Positions 37,036-46,196 are shown, numbered from the stretch's first letter. The stretch is DNA of 64,000 nucleotides from Sphingomonas sp. (GCF_026460985.1 NZ_JAPKNM010000001.1:62001-126000); one strand, 5' to 3'. Notes: generated from the letters alone by a model not told the origin. A program made the numbers and translations.

Positions 37036-38049
37036 ATGAAACTCGCCAGTCTGAAGCACGGCCGCGACGGCAAGCTCGTCGTGGTGTCGAACGATCTGGC
37101 GTGGTGCGCCGAGGCGTCGGCGATCGCGCCGACGCTGCAGGCGGCGCTCGACAATTGGGAGCAGGTGGAGGGCGATCTGCGCAACCTCGCCACCGATCTC
37201 GAGCATGAGACGATCCCGATGTTGCGCTTCCACGAGCGCCAGGCGACCGCGCCGTTACCGCGCGCCTATCAATGGGCCGACGGCTCGGCCTATGTGAACC
37301 ATGTCGCGCTCGTCCGGCAGGCCCGCGGCGCCGAGATGCCCGAGAGCTTCTGGCAGGATCCGCTGATGTACCAGGGCGGATCCGACGGTTTCCTCGGCCC
37401 GCGCGACCCGATCCCGCTCGCCGACGAGGCCTGGGGCTGCGACCTCGAGGCCGAAGTGGTGGTGGTGACCGGCGACGTGCCGCTCGGCGCCTCGCGCGAC
37501 GAGGCGCTGGCGGCGGTCCGGCTGGTCGGCCTCACCAACGATGTGAGCCTGCGCAACCTCATCCCCGGCGAGCTCGCCAAGGGCTTCGGCTTCTTCCAGT
37601 CCAAGCCCGCCAGCGCCTTCTCGCCGGTGTTCGTCACTCCCGATGCGCTGGGCGACTGGTGGCGGGACGGCAAGCTCCACCGCAAGCTGATGGTCGACCT
37701 GAACGGCGCGCCCTTCGGTCGCGCCGAGGCGGGGGAGGACATGACCTTCGATTTCGGCACGCTGATCGCGCACGCCGCCAGGACGCGCGCGCTGGGCGCG
37801 GGGACGATCATCGGCTCGGGCACCGTCTCCAACCGCGGCAGCGACGGCGGCCCCGGCAAGCCGATCGCCGAGGGCGGCGTGGGCTATTCTTGCCTCGCCG
37901 AGGTGCGCACCGTCGAGACGATCCGCGGCGGCAAGGCCGAGACGCCGTTCCTCAAGGCCGGCGACACGGTCCGCATCTGGGCCGAGGACGACAAGCACCA
38001 CCCGATCTTCGGGGTGATCGAGCAGACGGTGGCGGCAGGCCGAGGGTAG
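37036..38049 (+). CDS. fumarylacetoacetate hydrolase family protein
   Basis: 337 aa; ATG at 37036 with GGGAGAG upstream. The FAH fold is visible in the metal-binding region (DPIPLADEAWGCDLEAEVVVVTGDVP, with the E-x-E pair), LTNDVSLRNLIPGELAKGFGFFQSKPASAFSPVFVTPD and GAGTIIGSGTVSNRG. Members cleave C-C bonds of acylpyruvates or fumarylacetoacetate. With no other tyrosine-degradation gene beside it, the substrate is open; 2-keto-4-pentenoate-type hydrolysis is also possible. Confidence 0.88.
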   Translation: MKLASLKHGRDGKLVVVSNDLAWCAEASAIAPTLQAALDNWEQVEGDLRNLATDLEHETIPMLRFHERQATAPLPRAYQWADGSAYVNHVALVRQARGAEMPESFWQDPLMYQGGSDGFLGPRDPIPLADEAWGCDLEAEVVVVTGDVPLGASRDEALAAVRLVGLTNDVSLRNLIPGELAKGFGFFQSKPASAFSPVFVTPDALGDWWRDGKLHRKLMVDLNGAPFGRAEAGEDMTFDFGTLIAHAARTRALGAGTIIGSGTVSNRGSDGGPGKPIAEGGVGYSCLAEVRTVETIRGGKAETPFLKAGDTVRIWAEDDKHHPIFGVIEQTVAAGRG

Positions 38050-38208
38050 CGGCATCGCCAGGGGGGAGCGGCTCTAGCGCCCGTTTCCATGGTGCGCACT
38101 CAGCGATTCGCTTAGTTCCACTAGTCGAAACGCGGAGCGAAGCCCACCGCGAACCATGCTCTTGGGGCCGCAGCCGGACCGCTCCGGCCTGCCGCAGGAG
38201 AAGATCGC

Positions 38209-39648
38209 ATGGTCACACCGGTCCAGCAGGGCGCCGTCGACTACATCAAGGGCAAGCTCGACGATTCCGGCATGTTCAACACCGTCACGCACGGCGAGAT
38301 GAACGACGTCAAGGCGAAGCTGCAGAGCCTCTCGGCGACCGACGCCGACGCGGTGATCGACGAACTGCAGCGCCAGGGCCAGCTCGACAAGCTGGCGGGC
38401 CAGTCCGTCGACGGCAGCTGGTTCGGCAATGGCGGCTATTCGGCCGACGAGCGGCGCGACCTGTTCAACGACCTTGCCGGCAAGCTCGACGGACAGAGCC
38501 TCGCCGCCGTGAGCAAAGCCTTCGCCAAGACCGACGACGGCGCCGACGGCTATCGCCGCGTGACCGAGCTGGCCGATGCGGTGTCGGCGCACGCGTCGAA
38601 CTACCAGAAGACGCAATATGTCGAGGCAATGAAGGACCAGGTCACCGAGGGGAAGAACTGGACCGAGAGTCATGTCTTCAGCACCACGAGCCACAAGAGC
38701 GACCCCGAGGCCGCGGCGGTCGGCAAGGTGCTCTCGAGCCTCAAGGGCAGCGTCTATGCCGCGGACGCGTTCAAGGCGCTCAATTCCGAGCAGCTGCGGG
38801 CCGTGATGCAGTCGTCGATCGACGAGACGATGACGAGCAGCATGGGCGCGCCGAGCGTGGGATGGCACCCCGAAGGCTTCGGCAAGCTGATGGACTCGGC
38901 CGCGACGATCTCCGATCCCGATCTCAAGGCGAAGATCTTCGATGCCGGCGCCGACACGCTGCGCGACGTGCGCAACACCAGCGGCTTCGCGGGCCAGCCG
39001 GTGATCGTCGGCAAGGACGAGACGATGAAGACGATGGCCGAGGGCCTCACCAAGATCATCGACAGCGACACCACCGGCGTGATCCGCGAGCTCGCCTACA
39101 ACAAGGAGACGATCGACGGCTCCGACATGGCCACCTATTCCCGTGCGCTGATGGAGAGCGGGCAGGAGAAGAAGCTGGGCGAGATCATGGCCAAGCTGCA
39201 GTTCGGCAACGGCCTCAACGAGAACCCCGCCGCACGGCTCGACCAGGTGACGCAGGTGCCGGTCGCGGCGGGCTCGCCCCAGGAGCGGCGCGAGAATGCC
39301 GGCGCGCTCGGCTATTTCGTCGGGGCGGCCTATGCGGGCGCTCAGTCCTGGTCGACCGACGTGAAGAAGCAACAGGAGATGATGACTTCGGTGCTCGATT
39401 CGGCGCTCACCCTGGTCGACAAGGCGAAGATCGGCGATGCGATCGGCACCGCCGCCAGCGTCGCCAAGGAATGGACGCATTATGCCGTCCGCTGGGCGCT
39501 CGAGGATCCCGGCGTCGCGCCGGCGCAGCGGCTCGAGCGAGCGGCGCTTCCCATCAACCCGCAGACCAACGAGCTCGGCGTCGGCGACGATATCCGCAAT
39601 GCCTTCAACACGGCGCTGAGCACGGTGCAGCGAGACGCGAAGCCTTGA
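38209..39648 (+). CDS. unrecognised 479-aa protein
   Basis: No family recognised. It has no signal peptide or membrane helix. It is mostly helical and Asp/Ala/Lys-rich. The first 150 residues show loosely repeated units (MNDVKAKLQSLSATDADAVI, then SADERRDLFNDLAGKLDGQS) that resemble spacer repeats in large predicted secreted toxins; that comparison is from memory and weak. The middle has a TESHVFSTTSHKSDPEAAAV segment and the C-terminus ends with NAFNTALSTVQRDAKP. It is coupled (TTGA overlap) to a lipoprotein gene. A two-gene effector-plus-envelope-partner arrangement is one reading. Confidence 0.7.
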   Translation: MVTPVQQGAVDYIKGKLDDSGMFNTVTHGEMNDVKAKLQSLSATDADAVIDELQRQGQLDKLAGQSVDGSWFGNGGYSADERRDLFNDLAGKLDGQSLAAVSKAFAKTDDGADGYRRVTELADAVSAHASNYQKTQYVEAMKDQVTEGKNWTESHVFSTTSHKSDPEAAAVGKVLSSLKGSVYAADAFKALNSEQLRAVMQSSIDETMTSSMGAPSVGWHPEGFGKLMDSAATISDPDLKAKIFDAGADTLRDVRNTSGFAGQPVIVGKDETMKTMAEGLTKIIDSDTTGVIRELAYNKETIDGSDMATYSRALMESGQEKKLGEIMAKLQFGNGLNENPAARLDQVTQVPVAAGSPQERRENAGALGYFVGAAYAGAQSWSTDVKKQQEMMTSVLDSALTLVDKAKIGDAIGTAASVAKEWTHYAVRWALEDPGVAPAQRLERAALPINPQTNELGVGDDIRNAFNTALSTVQRDAKP

Positions 39649-40097
39649 GGCGAAGCTTCCGCATTCCCGCCATCCGGTGCGCCGCCATGGCATTGGCCGT
39701 GGCGGCGCTCGCCGCTTGCGGCCCGGCGCAGTCCCCGCAGGTCCCCTCCCCGCCGCCGGACCTCGCGCAGCCCGCCGAATATGCGTTCGGCGATGCCGTC
39801 GCCGCCGCCGATTCGGCCGCGATCGGCCATGTCGCGGACCTTCTCCAGGCCGGCGGCCGGCCCGAAGTGACGCGCTATGCCGCCGCGAGCGGAACCGACT
39901 TCGCCAAGCTCGAAGCCTATTACGACGTACGCGCCGCGGCCGGGGGCTGGGAGCCGCTTGCCGATCTCGGCCGGAGCCTGCCTCCGGGCGAGCGGGCCAT
40001 CGGCTACCGCGCCGGGAACAGCGCGTTCGCAGTGGTCTGGCTCGCCCCGCGCGCCGGATCGGGGTTCGTCCCCGTCAATGTGATCCGCTTCCGATAG
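39645..40097 (+). CDS. small lipoprotein coupled to the 479-aa gene
   Basis: 150 aa from a TTG at 39645 that overlaps the upstream stop (TTGA). This start is chosen because it gives a basic n-region (RRSFRIP) before the hydrophobic stretch and the lipobox LAAC; the internal ATG at 39687 would leave only 11 residues. The mature part is Pro/Ala-rich, then a compact domain (LEAYYDVRAAAGGWEPL, then AFAVVWLAPRAGSGFVPVNVIRF). No family recognised. Coupling suggests it works with the 479-aa protein. Confidence 0.6.
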   Translation: MRRSFRIPAIRCAAMALAVAALAACGPAQSPQVPSPPPDLAQPAEYAFGDAVAAADSAAIGHVADLLQAGGRPEVTRYAAASGTDFAKLEAYYDVRAAAGGWEPLADLGRSLPPGERAIGYRAGNSAFAVVWLAPRAGSGFVPVNVIRFR

Positions 40098-40118
40098 GGC
40101 GGTCCACTTTCCCTCCCC

Positions 40119-43100
40119 TCAATGAAAATCGCGCGAGCGGACCGGGATCAGGTCCGGCGCCTTTAGGCTGCGGCGCGGCGGCCAGCTGTCGGCCGGCCGC
40201 TGGCGGGGGAGCTTCATCGGCTCGCGCGGGTCGATCGTCCCGCCATGCGTCGCGCCGTCGCCGGGCATGCTCGTCCGCGGCAGATCGAGCTCGCCGACTT
40301 CGCGCAGCCAGGGCGTCAGATCGGTGATCGTCTCGGCAACGAGGTGGATCACGATGCCTTCCTTCTGCACCTTGCCCCGGATCGCCAGCATCGTCGCCGA
40401 CATGACGACGCGCCGGTTCGCCTCGAACCGATCGGCCCAGAGCACGGCATTGGCGATGCCGGTCTCGTCCTCGAGCGTGACGAACACCACCCCCGCGGCG
40501 CTGCCCGGCCGCTGGCGGACGAGGATCAGCCCGGCCACTTCCGCCCGCGCGCCGTCCTTCATCGCCAGCAGGTCCGCGCACCGGGCGATCCGCCGCGCCG
40601 CCAGCCGGTCGCGCAGGAAGGTCACCGGATGCGCGCGCAGGCTGAGCTGGGTCGCGCGATAATCCTCGACCACTTCGCGCCCCGCGGTGAGCGGCAGCAA
40701 GGCGACCGCCGGCTCGACGCTCTCCGGCACGGTCACCCGCGCGCGCGCATCGGCGGCGCCGAACAGGTCGAGCGGCTTCTGGCTCAGCCCCTTGATCGCC
40801 CAGAGCGCCTGGCGCCGATTGAGCCCCAGCGCCTGGAACGCATCGGCGCGCGCCAGCCGCTCGAGCGCCGCCGGCTTCACGCCCGAGCGCCGCCAGACAT
40901 CCTCGATCGAGACGAAGGGCCGCGCGGCGCGGGCGTCCAGCAATGCCTGCGCATCGGCCTGGGCCAGCCCCTGCACGATCCGCATGCCGAGCCGGATCGG
41001 CTGCAGGCCCGCCCAATCCGCGTCGGTCCCGCAAAAGCCCTGGTGCCGCGCCCGCGCATGGGCGCCCGCGGGCACCATCCGCGTGTCCCAATCGCTGTCA
41101 TTGATGCACACCGGCCGTGCCTCGACGCCGTGCGCGCGCGCATCGCGGACGATCTGCGCGGGCGCGTAGAACCCCATCGGCTGCGCATTGAGCAAGGCCG
41201 TGCAGAAGATATCCGGATGGTGGCACTTCATCCAGGACGAGGCATAGGCGATCTTGGCGAAGCTCGCGGCGTGGCTCTCGGGGAAGCCGTAGCTCCCGAA
41301 GCCCTCGATCTGCTTGAAGGTCCGCTCGGCGAAGTCGCGCTGGTACCCGTTGGCGACCATGCCCTCGACCATCTTGTCGTGGAAATGGGTGACGCCGCCG
41401 GTCGACTTGAAGGTCGCCATCGAGCGGCGCAACGCATCCGCTTCTTCGGGCGTGAAGCCCGCGCCTTCGATCGCGACCTTCATCGCCTGTTCCTGGAACA
41501 AGGGGACGCCGAAGGTCTTCTGGAGCACCGCGCGGAGCTCGGGCTTGGGATATTCCGGCTTCTCCTTGCCCTGGCGGCGGCGGAGATAGGGGTGCACCAT
41601 GTCGCCCTGGATCGGCCCCGGGCGCACGATCGCGACCTGGATGACGAGATCGTAGAATCCCTTCGGCTTCAATCGCGGCAGCATCGACATCTGCGCGCGG
41701 CTCTCGATCTGGAACACGCCGAGCGTATCAGCCTGCTGGATCATCGCGAAGGTCGGCGCGTCGTCCTGCTGGAGCTCGTCCGAAGCGAGCGTCAGCTGCA
41801 CATCCTTGTGCTCGGCGAGCAGATCGAAGGCGCGGCGCATGCAGCCGAGCATGCCGAGCCCGAGCACGTCGACCTTCATCAGCCCCAGCGTCTCGAGATC
41901 GTCCTTCTCCCATTCGATCACGCGCCGGTCGATCATCGCGGCGGGCTCGATCGGCACGATCTCGTCGACGCGGTGCTGGGCGAGCACGAAGCCCCCCGGA
42001 TGCTGCGAGAGATGCCGCGGCGTGCCGATCAGCTCGCGCGCCAGCTGGAGCGTCAGCGCGAGGCGCGGATCCGCACGATCGAGGTTGAGCGCATCGGCGT
42101 GCCCGTCATCCACATCGTTCGACCAGCCCCAGACCTGGCTCGACAGCGCCGCGGTCAGGTCCTCGGGCAGCCCCAGCACCTTGCCGACCTCGCGCAGCGC
42201 GCCACGCGAGCGGAAGCGGCTGACCACGGCGGTCATCGCGGCATGGCGCTCGCCATAGGTCTCGTAGATCCACTGGATCACTTCCTCGCGGCGCTCATGC
42301 TCGAAATCCACGTCGATGTCGGGCGGCTCGCCGCGCGCGCCCGAGATGAAGCGCTCGAACAGCAATTCGTGCACGATCGGATCGATCGAAGTGACGCCGA
42401 GCAGGTAGCAGATCAGCGAATTGGCCGCGCTGCCGCGCCCCTGGCAGAGGATCTTCTGCGCGCGGGCGAACTGGACGATCGAATTGACCGTCAGGAAATA
42501 GGGCGCATAGCCGAGCCGCTCGACGAGCTCGAGCTCCTTGTCGAGCTGTTCGGCGTAATCGGGCGGCGCGCCCTGGGGGAATTTGGCGGCGAGCGCCTGC
42601 CGCGCGAGCTTGTCCAGCGCCGCCTGCGGGGTGCGCCCGGTCATCACCACTTCGTCGGGATAGCGATAGAGCGCGCCCAGCTCGCGCAGGCTGAAGGTGC
42701 AGCGCTCGACGATCGCCTCCGCCGCGGCCAGCGCCTGGGGATAGTCGCGGAAGCGGCGCGCCATGTCCTCGGGGGACTTGAGGTGCCGATCGGCGCTGCG
42801 TTCGCGGCGGAAGCCGAGTTCGTCGATCGTGCACTTGTTGCGGATCGCGGTCATCACGTCCTGGAGCATGCGCTTGTCGGGATGGTGGTAGAGCGTGTCG
42901 CCGGTGGCGAGCGGAGTCAGGCCATAATGTCCGGCGGCCTGCGCCAGCCGGTGCAGCCGCATCGCGTCGCCCGGGCGGCGATGCTGGGTGAGGGCGACAT
43001 GACCGCGCGCGCCGAACAGGTCCGCCATCCAGCGCAGCGACAGCGGATCACCGATATCGGCCATCCCCGGCACCAACGCGCCGACCAGCCCCTCGGCATG

Positions 43101-43454
43101 GTCCGCGACGTCCTCCCAATGGAGGAAGCATCTGCCCTTCTCGCCCTTCTGCGCATCGGCGCGGCCCTTGCCGAGCGTGAGCAGCCGCGTGAGCCGGCTC
43201 CATGCCGGGCGGTCCTCGGGCCAGACGAGCAGCGACGTGCCGTCGACCAGGTCGAGCCGGCACCCCGCCACCAGCCGCACCCCGGTCGCCTCGGCCGCGA
43301 CCAATGCGCGCACCAGCCCGCCCACCGAATTGCGGTCGGTCACGCCCAGGGCAGGCATGCCCATCAGCGCGGCGGTGGCGAACAATTCCTCGGCCGAGGA
43401 GGCGCCGCGGAGGAACGAGAAATGCGTCGTGGCCTGGAGTTCGGACCAGCTCAT
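40119..43454 (-). CDS. dnaE2: error-prone DNA polymerase DnaE2 (ImuC)
   Basis: 1111 aa, the usual DnaE2 length. The PHP domain begins ELQATTHFSFLRGASSAEEL, and the polymerase core has CQGRGSAANSLICYLLGVT and the catalytic PDIDVDFEHERREEVIQ. A helix-hairpin-helix region and an OB domain (AEVAGLILVRQRPGSAAGVVFVTLEDE) follow. It lacks a beta-clamp motif at the extreme C-terminus and depends on ImuB for clamp contact in the known systems. It overlaps imuB by ATGA and is the last gene of the SOS-controlled imuA-imuB-dnaE2 operon. Confidence 0.95.
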   Translation of the reverse strand: MSWSELQATTHFSFLRGASSAEELFATAALMGMPALGVTDRNSVGGLVRALVAAEATGVRLVAGCRLDLVDGTSLLVWPEDRPAWSRLTRLLTLGKGRADAQKGEKGRCFLHWEDVADHAEGLVGALVPGMADIGDPLSLRWMADLFGARGHVALTQHRRPGDAMRLHRLAQAAGHYGLTPLATGDTLYHHPDKRMLQDVMTAIRNKCTIDELGFRRERSADRHLKSPEDMARRFRDYPQALAAAEAIVERCTFSLRELGALYRYPDEVVMTGRTPQAALDKLARQALAAKFPQGAPPDYAEQLDKELELVERLGYAPYFLTVNSIVQFARAQKILCQGRGSAANSLICYLLGVTSIDPIVHELLFERFISGARGEPPDIDVDFEHERREEVIQWIYETYGERHAAMTAVVSRFRSRGALREVGKVLGLPEDLTAALSSQVWGWSNDVDDGHADALNLDRADPRLALTLQLARELIGTPRHLSQHPGGFVLAQHRVDEIVPIEPAAMIDRRVIEWEKDDLETLGLMKVDVLGLGMLGCMRRAFDLLAEHKDVQLTLASDELQQDDAPTFAMIQQADTLGVFQIESRAQMSMLPRLKPKGFYDLVIQVAIVRPGPIQGDMVHPYLRRRQGKEKPEYPKPELRAVLQKTFGVPLFQEQAMKVAIEGAGFTPEEADALRRSMATFKSTGGVTHFHDKMVEGMVANGYQRDFAERTFKQIEGFGSYGFPESHAASFAKIAYASSWMKCHHPDIFCTALLNAQPMGFYAPAQIVRDARAHGVEARPVCINDSDWDTRMVPAGAHARARHQGFCGTDADWAGLQPIRLGMRIVQGLAQADAQALLDARAARPFVSIEDVWRRSGVKPAALERLARADAFQALGLNRRQALWAIKGLSQKPLDLFGAADARARVTVPESVEPAVALLPLTAGREVVEDYRATQLSLRAHPVTFLRDRLAARRIARCADLLAMKDGARAEVAGLILVRQRPGSAAGVVFVTLEDETGIANAVLWADRFEANRRVVMSATMLAIRGKVQKEGIVIHLVAETITDLTPWLREVGELDLPRTSMPGDGATHGGTIDPREPMKLPRQRPADSWPPRRSLKAPDLIPVRSRDFH

Positions 43455-45460
43455 CCGAACACCCCGTGGAGATACCAGCTGAGATCGCCGGTGACGCTGC
43501 GCTCGCCATCGCCCTTGCGGAACAGCCAGTAGCGGCGGCCCTGCTCGTCCTCGACGCGGAAATAGTCGCGCACCTGCGCGCTTTCCGCCGCGCGCTTCCA
43601 CCATTCGCCATGGATGCGCTCCGGCCCGTCGGCGCGGACGACGCGGTGCGGGCAGCCGCGCCAGGTGAAGCGGCGCGGCGCATGGTCGGGCAGCTCGGCG
43701 AGGACATGATCGAGCCGCTCGGGCCGGCGGAGCAGCCGCGCCGGCTTGGGCCATTCGGGGTGCCAGGGGTGGAGCGCGGGGTTGCGGTCGAGCTGGCCGA
43801 CATCGTCGATCTTCGCGCGCGCCCCGCCGCGCTCGGGCGCGTCGAGCACCCCCATCGCCGCGACCGATCGCTCGGGCACGTCGCTCTCCACCGGCCGGCT
43901 ACGCCACATCGCGCCCAGGCCGATGCGCGTGGCGAGCGTGTCGACCAAGGGCGCGAGATCGGGCGTGGCCTCTTCGTCGAGCCGTTCGGTGAAGGGTTCG
44001 GCGCCGAGCGGCAGCGCGCGGCGGACATGGAGCGTCAGCGCGTCGATGCCGTAGCCCGGCTCGATCTGCTCGATGCGGCGGACGAGCAGGCGCAGCAGAT
44101 GCGCGCCATCGCGGCTGGGGCGGGCCAGCCCGATGCGGATGTGCTGCGGCACGCCGTCGACCCGATCGGCGACCAATTCGACTCGGCTCGCGCCCAGCCC
44201 CTTTTCGGCGAGCGCGGCGGTGAGGCGCGGAACGAGGGTGCCCAGCCAATGCTCGATCGCCTCGGCGGTACCGATCGGCTCGGCGAAGCGCTGCGGGATC
44301 GCGATCGGCTCGGGCGGGACGACGGGGTGCAGCGGCTCGGGCAGCCAGCCCAATGCGCGCTCGAGCTGGCCGGCGAGCGTCGCGCCGAAGCGGCGGACCA
44401 GAGGCGCGCGCGGCATCGCGGCCAGCTGGCCGATCCGGGTGACGCCGAGCCGGTGGAGCAGTTCGACCGCGGCGGCATCGATGCGCAGCGCCTCGATGGG
44501 GAGCGGGGCAAGGGCTTCGGCGTGGCGGCCTGGTGGGCACAAAATCCCGTCATCCCGGCGAAAGCCGGGACCCAGAGCCAAGAACGATATCGCTTGTAAC
44601 TCTGGGCCCCGGCTTTCGCCGGGGTGACGGAAATGCGCGAGCGCCCAGGCGGCGCCGGGGGTGTCGGCGATCGCGATCCGGGCGGAATAGCCCAGCCGTG
44701 CGAGCATGCGCCGCAGCCGCGCCGCCATCGCCGCTTCGCCGCCGTGGAGGTGCGCGACGCCGGTCAGGTCGAGGAACAAAGTGTCCTCGCCTTCGATCGC
44801 CACCGTCGGGGTCCAGCGGCGCGCCAGCGCGACCACGAGGCCGGCCAGATGCGCGCGGTCACCCTCGGGATCGGCAGGACGGATGTCGAGCCCGGCGACC
44901 TGCGCGCGCGCCTGGGCGAGCGCCATGCCGGGCACCAGCCCCAGCGCACGCGCGGCGGGGTCGGCGGCGGCGATGACGACACGGTTGCCTTCGCGGATGC
45001 TGGTGACGAGGGGCTGTCGATCCTCCCCCGGAGGGGGAGGGGGACCATGCGAAGCATGGTGGAGGGGTAGGTGCGGCGGGCGATAGGCAGGAGGCGAGAG
45101 GGCATCGCTCGCGGAAACTACCCCTCCACCGCTTCGCGGTCCCCCTCCCCCTCCGGGGGAGGAATGTATGCGGCTTGGCGGCCCGTTCTCATCAGGCGGC
45201 ATCGCGCGGATCGGATGCTCCGCTGCCTCGTCGTGCATCGCCGATCGGCGATGCGCCGGGAGCGTGGCAACATGACCGAGCTGGTCCTCGCGTGCCCAGC
45301 GGGCGCCGGGGCGCCAGCCGCCGCCGCGCGGCACCGAGCCGGCCGGGCTCGGCCCGGCAGCCGCAAGTTCGCGCGGCTCAGGCGGCGCGGCGTGCCGCTC
45401 CGCCCGCCGCAGCCTTTCGATCGGCCACATCGGCAGGAAGAGCGCAGCGACCCGTTGCAT
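43451..45460 (-). CDS. imuB: ImuB, Y-family polymerase-like mutagenesis protein with repeat insertions
   Basis: 669 aa against about 500-550 for typical ImuB. The ATG at 45460 follows GGAGG. The N-terminus (MQRVAALFLPMWPIERLRRA) and the palm region (VVIAAADPAARALGLVPGMALAQARA, then TLFLDLTGVAHLHGGEAAM) are typical. The excess comes from about residues 32-150 (Gly/Pro/His-rich, including a family A repeat at about 100-147) and from a family B repeat at about 278-305 (FRHPGESRGPEL...GPGFRRDDG). ImuB usually lacks full catalytic acidic residues and acts as a clamp-binding adaptor. The frame is intact throughout. Confidence 0.9.
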   Translation of the reverse strand: MQRVAALFLPMWPIERLRRAERHAAPPEPRELAAAGPSPAGSVPRGGGWRPGARWAREDQLGHVATLPAHRRSAMHDEAAEHPIRAMPPDENGPPSRIHSSPGGGGGPRSGGGVVSASDALSPPAYRPPHLPLHHASHGPPPPPGEDRQPLVTSIREGNRVVIAAADPAARALGLVPGMALAQARAQVAGLDIRPADPEGDRAHLAGLVVALARRWTPTVAIEGEDTLFLDLTGVAHLHGGEAAMAARLRRMLARLGYSARIAIADTPGAAWALAHFRHPGESRGPELQAISFLALGPGFRRDDGILCPPGRHAEALAPLPIEALRIDAAAVELLHRLGVTRIGQLAAMPRAPLVRRFGATLAGQLERALGWLPEPLHPVVPPEPIAIPQRFAEPIGTAEAIEHWLGTLVPRLTAALAEKGLGASRVELVADRVDGVPQHIRIGLARPSRDGAHLLRLLVRRIEQIEPGYGIDALTLHVRRALPLGAEPFTERLDEEATPDLAPLVDTLATRIGLGAMWRSRPVESDVPERSVAAMGVLDAPERGGARAKIDDVGQLDRNPALHPWHPEWPKPARLLRRPERLDHVLAELPDHAPRRFTWRGCPHRVVRADGPERIHGEWWKRAAESAQVRDYFRVEDEQGRRYWLFRKGDGERSVTGDLSWYLHGVFG
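44547..44630. repeat. family B palindrome inserted in frame within imuB
   Basis: Arms 44547-44577 and 44600-44630 are inverted copies with two mismatches around a 22-nt loop. The core matches the ligD element (CATCCCGGCGAAAGCCGGGA). It is read as about 28 extra residues downstream of the palm domain. Confidence 0.92.
45021..45164. repeat. family A palindrome inserted in frame within imuB
   Basis: TCCTCCCCCGGAGGGGGAGG at 45021 and CCTCCCCCTCCGGGGGAGGA at the right end form the outer arms; GACCATGCGAAGCATGGTGG and CTCCACCGCTTCGCGGTC form inner arms. It is read as about 48 Gly/Pro/Ser/His-rich residues in the N-terminal part of ImuB. Confidence 0.88.
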
Positions 45461-46124
45461 CGCATGCCTCCACTTGCATCTGGAAGGGCTCGCCGCCCTT
45501 CTGGCGCACCAGCGCCAATTGCCAGCGCGCACGCCCCACGCCCGCCACCGGCAGCGGCGTCGAGGGTGCGCAGCCGACGCGCCACCGCGTCACCGCCGCC
45601 GAGGGCGCGGCCAGCGGATCGCTCCCCTCGCGCGCATGGCGGCGCAGCAGCAAGGCGATCGTCCGCCCGCCCTCGGCCGCCAGCTGGAGCCGGCGGCTCG
45701 CGGTCATGTCGGCGCGCCTGACCTCGCCGATCACCGCGCCGAGCCCGCGATGCCGGAGCCCCTCCTCCATCACCGCGAGCAGCTCCGCATCGTCGCGCGC
45801 CTCGGCATAGATCAGCCTTTTGTGATCGAGCCCGACCTGCGCCAGCCCGGGCGCGAACAGGTCGCGCCGCCGCACCACCCACAGCACCGGCCCCCAGGCC
45901 CGCGCGGCGAGCCCGGCGAGGAAGAGCGTGGCCGCGCAATCGTCCGCCATGTCGCTCGTCCCGCCCGCGACTTCGTGCAGCGCGTCGAGCCGCAACCCGC
46001 CATCGGCGAGCCGCGAATCGATCGCCCCGATGCCGAAGGGCAAAGCCGGGCGGCGGCGGAAACCCTTGGTCTCCACTGCGCGCAATTGCTCGCGAAGCTG
46101 GGCAAGGACGGCGGGATCGGCCAT
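45378..46124 (-). CDS. imuA: ImuA family protein (SOS mutagenesis, RecA/SulA-like)
   Basis: 248 aa; start set at ATG 46124, though GTG 46145 is possible. It has PALPFGIGAIDSRLADGGLRLDALHEVAGG (the ImuA equivalent of the RecA N-terminal core), a degenerate Walker region, WVVRRRDLFAPGLAQVGLDHKRLIYAEA and LRHRGLGAVIGEVRRADMTASRRLQLAAE. Known ImuA proteins are needed with ImuB and DnaE2 for damage-induced mutagenesis. Its 3' end overlaps imuB by 83 bp in another frame, an unusually long overlap. A LexA box precedes it. Confidence 0.9.
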   Translation of the reverse strand: MADPAVLAQLREQLRAVETKGFRRRPALPFGIGAIDSRLADGGLRLDALHEVAGGTSDMADDCAATLFLAGLAARAWGPVLWVVRRRDLFAPGLAQVGLDHKRLIYAEARDDAELLAVMEEGLRHRGLGAVIGEVRRADMTASRRLQLAAEGGRTIALLLRRHAREGSDPLAAPSAAVTRWRVGCAPSTPLPVAGVGRARWQLALVRQKGGEPFQMQVEACDATGRCALPADVADRKAAAGGAARRAA

Positions 46125-46162
46125 AGGCGGGCAGCGGCTACTCACGACTCGGGAACGGGAAT

Positions 46163-46196
46163 GTTCCTATTCTGTTCCATATTGCGGCAGAGTCAA
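46163..46196 (-). promoter_or_regulatory. LexA-controlled promoter of imuA-imuB-dnaE2
   Basis: GTTC-CTATTCT-GTTC at 46163-46177 is an exact alphaproteobacterial LexA box (GTTC-N7-GTTC). On the minus strand TTGACT (46191-46196) serves as -35 and CAGAAT (46169-46174, spacer 16) as a weak -10 inside the box, so LexA would block the promoter. The box is 39 bp before the imuA ATG. Confidence 0.88.

Noticed and set aside
40245..43532. Plus-strand open frame of about 1,100 codons opposite dnaE2
   Set aside because: It mirrors the third-codon bias of dnaE2 and has no recognisable motif; the minus-strand polymerase is certain.
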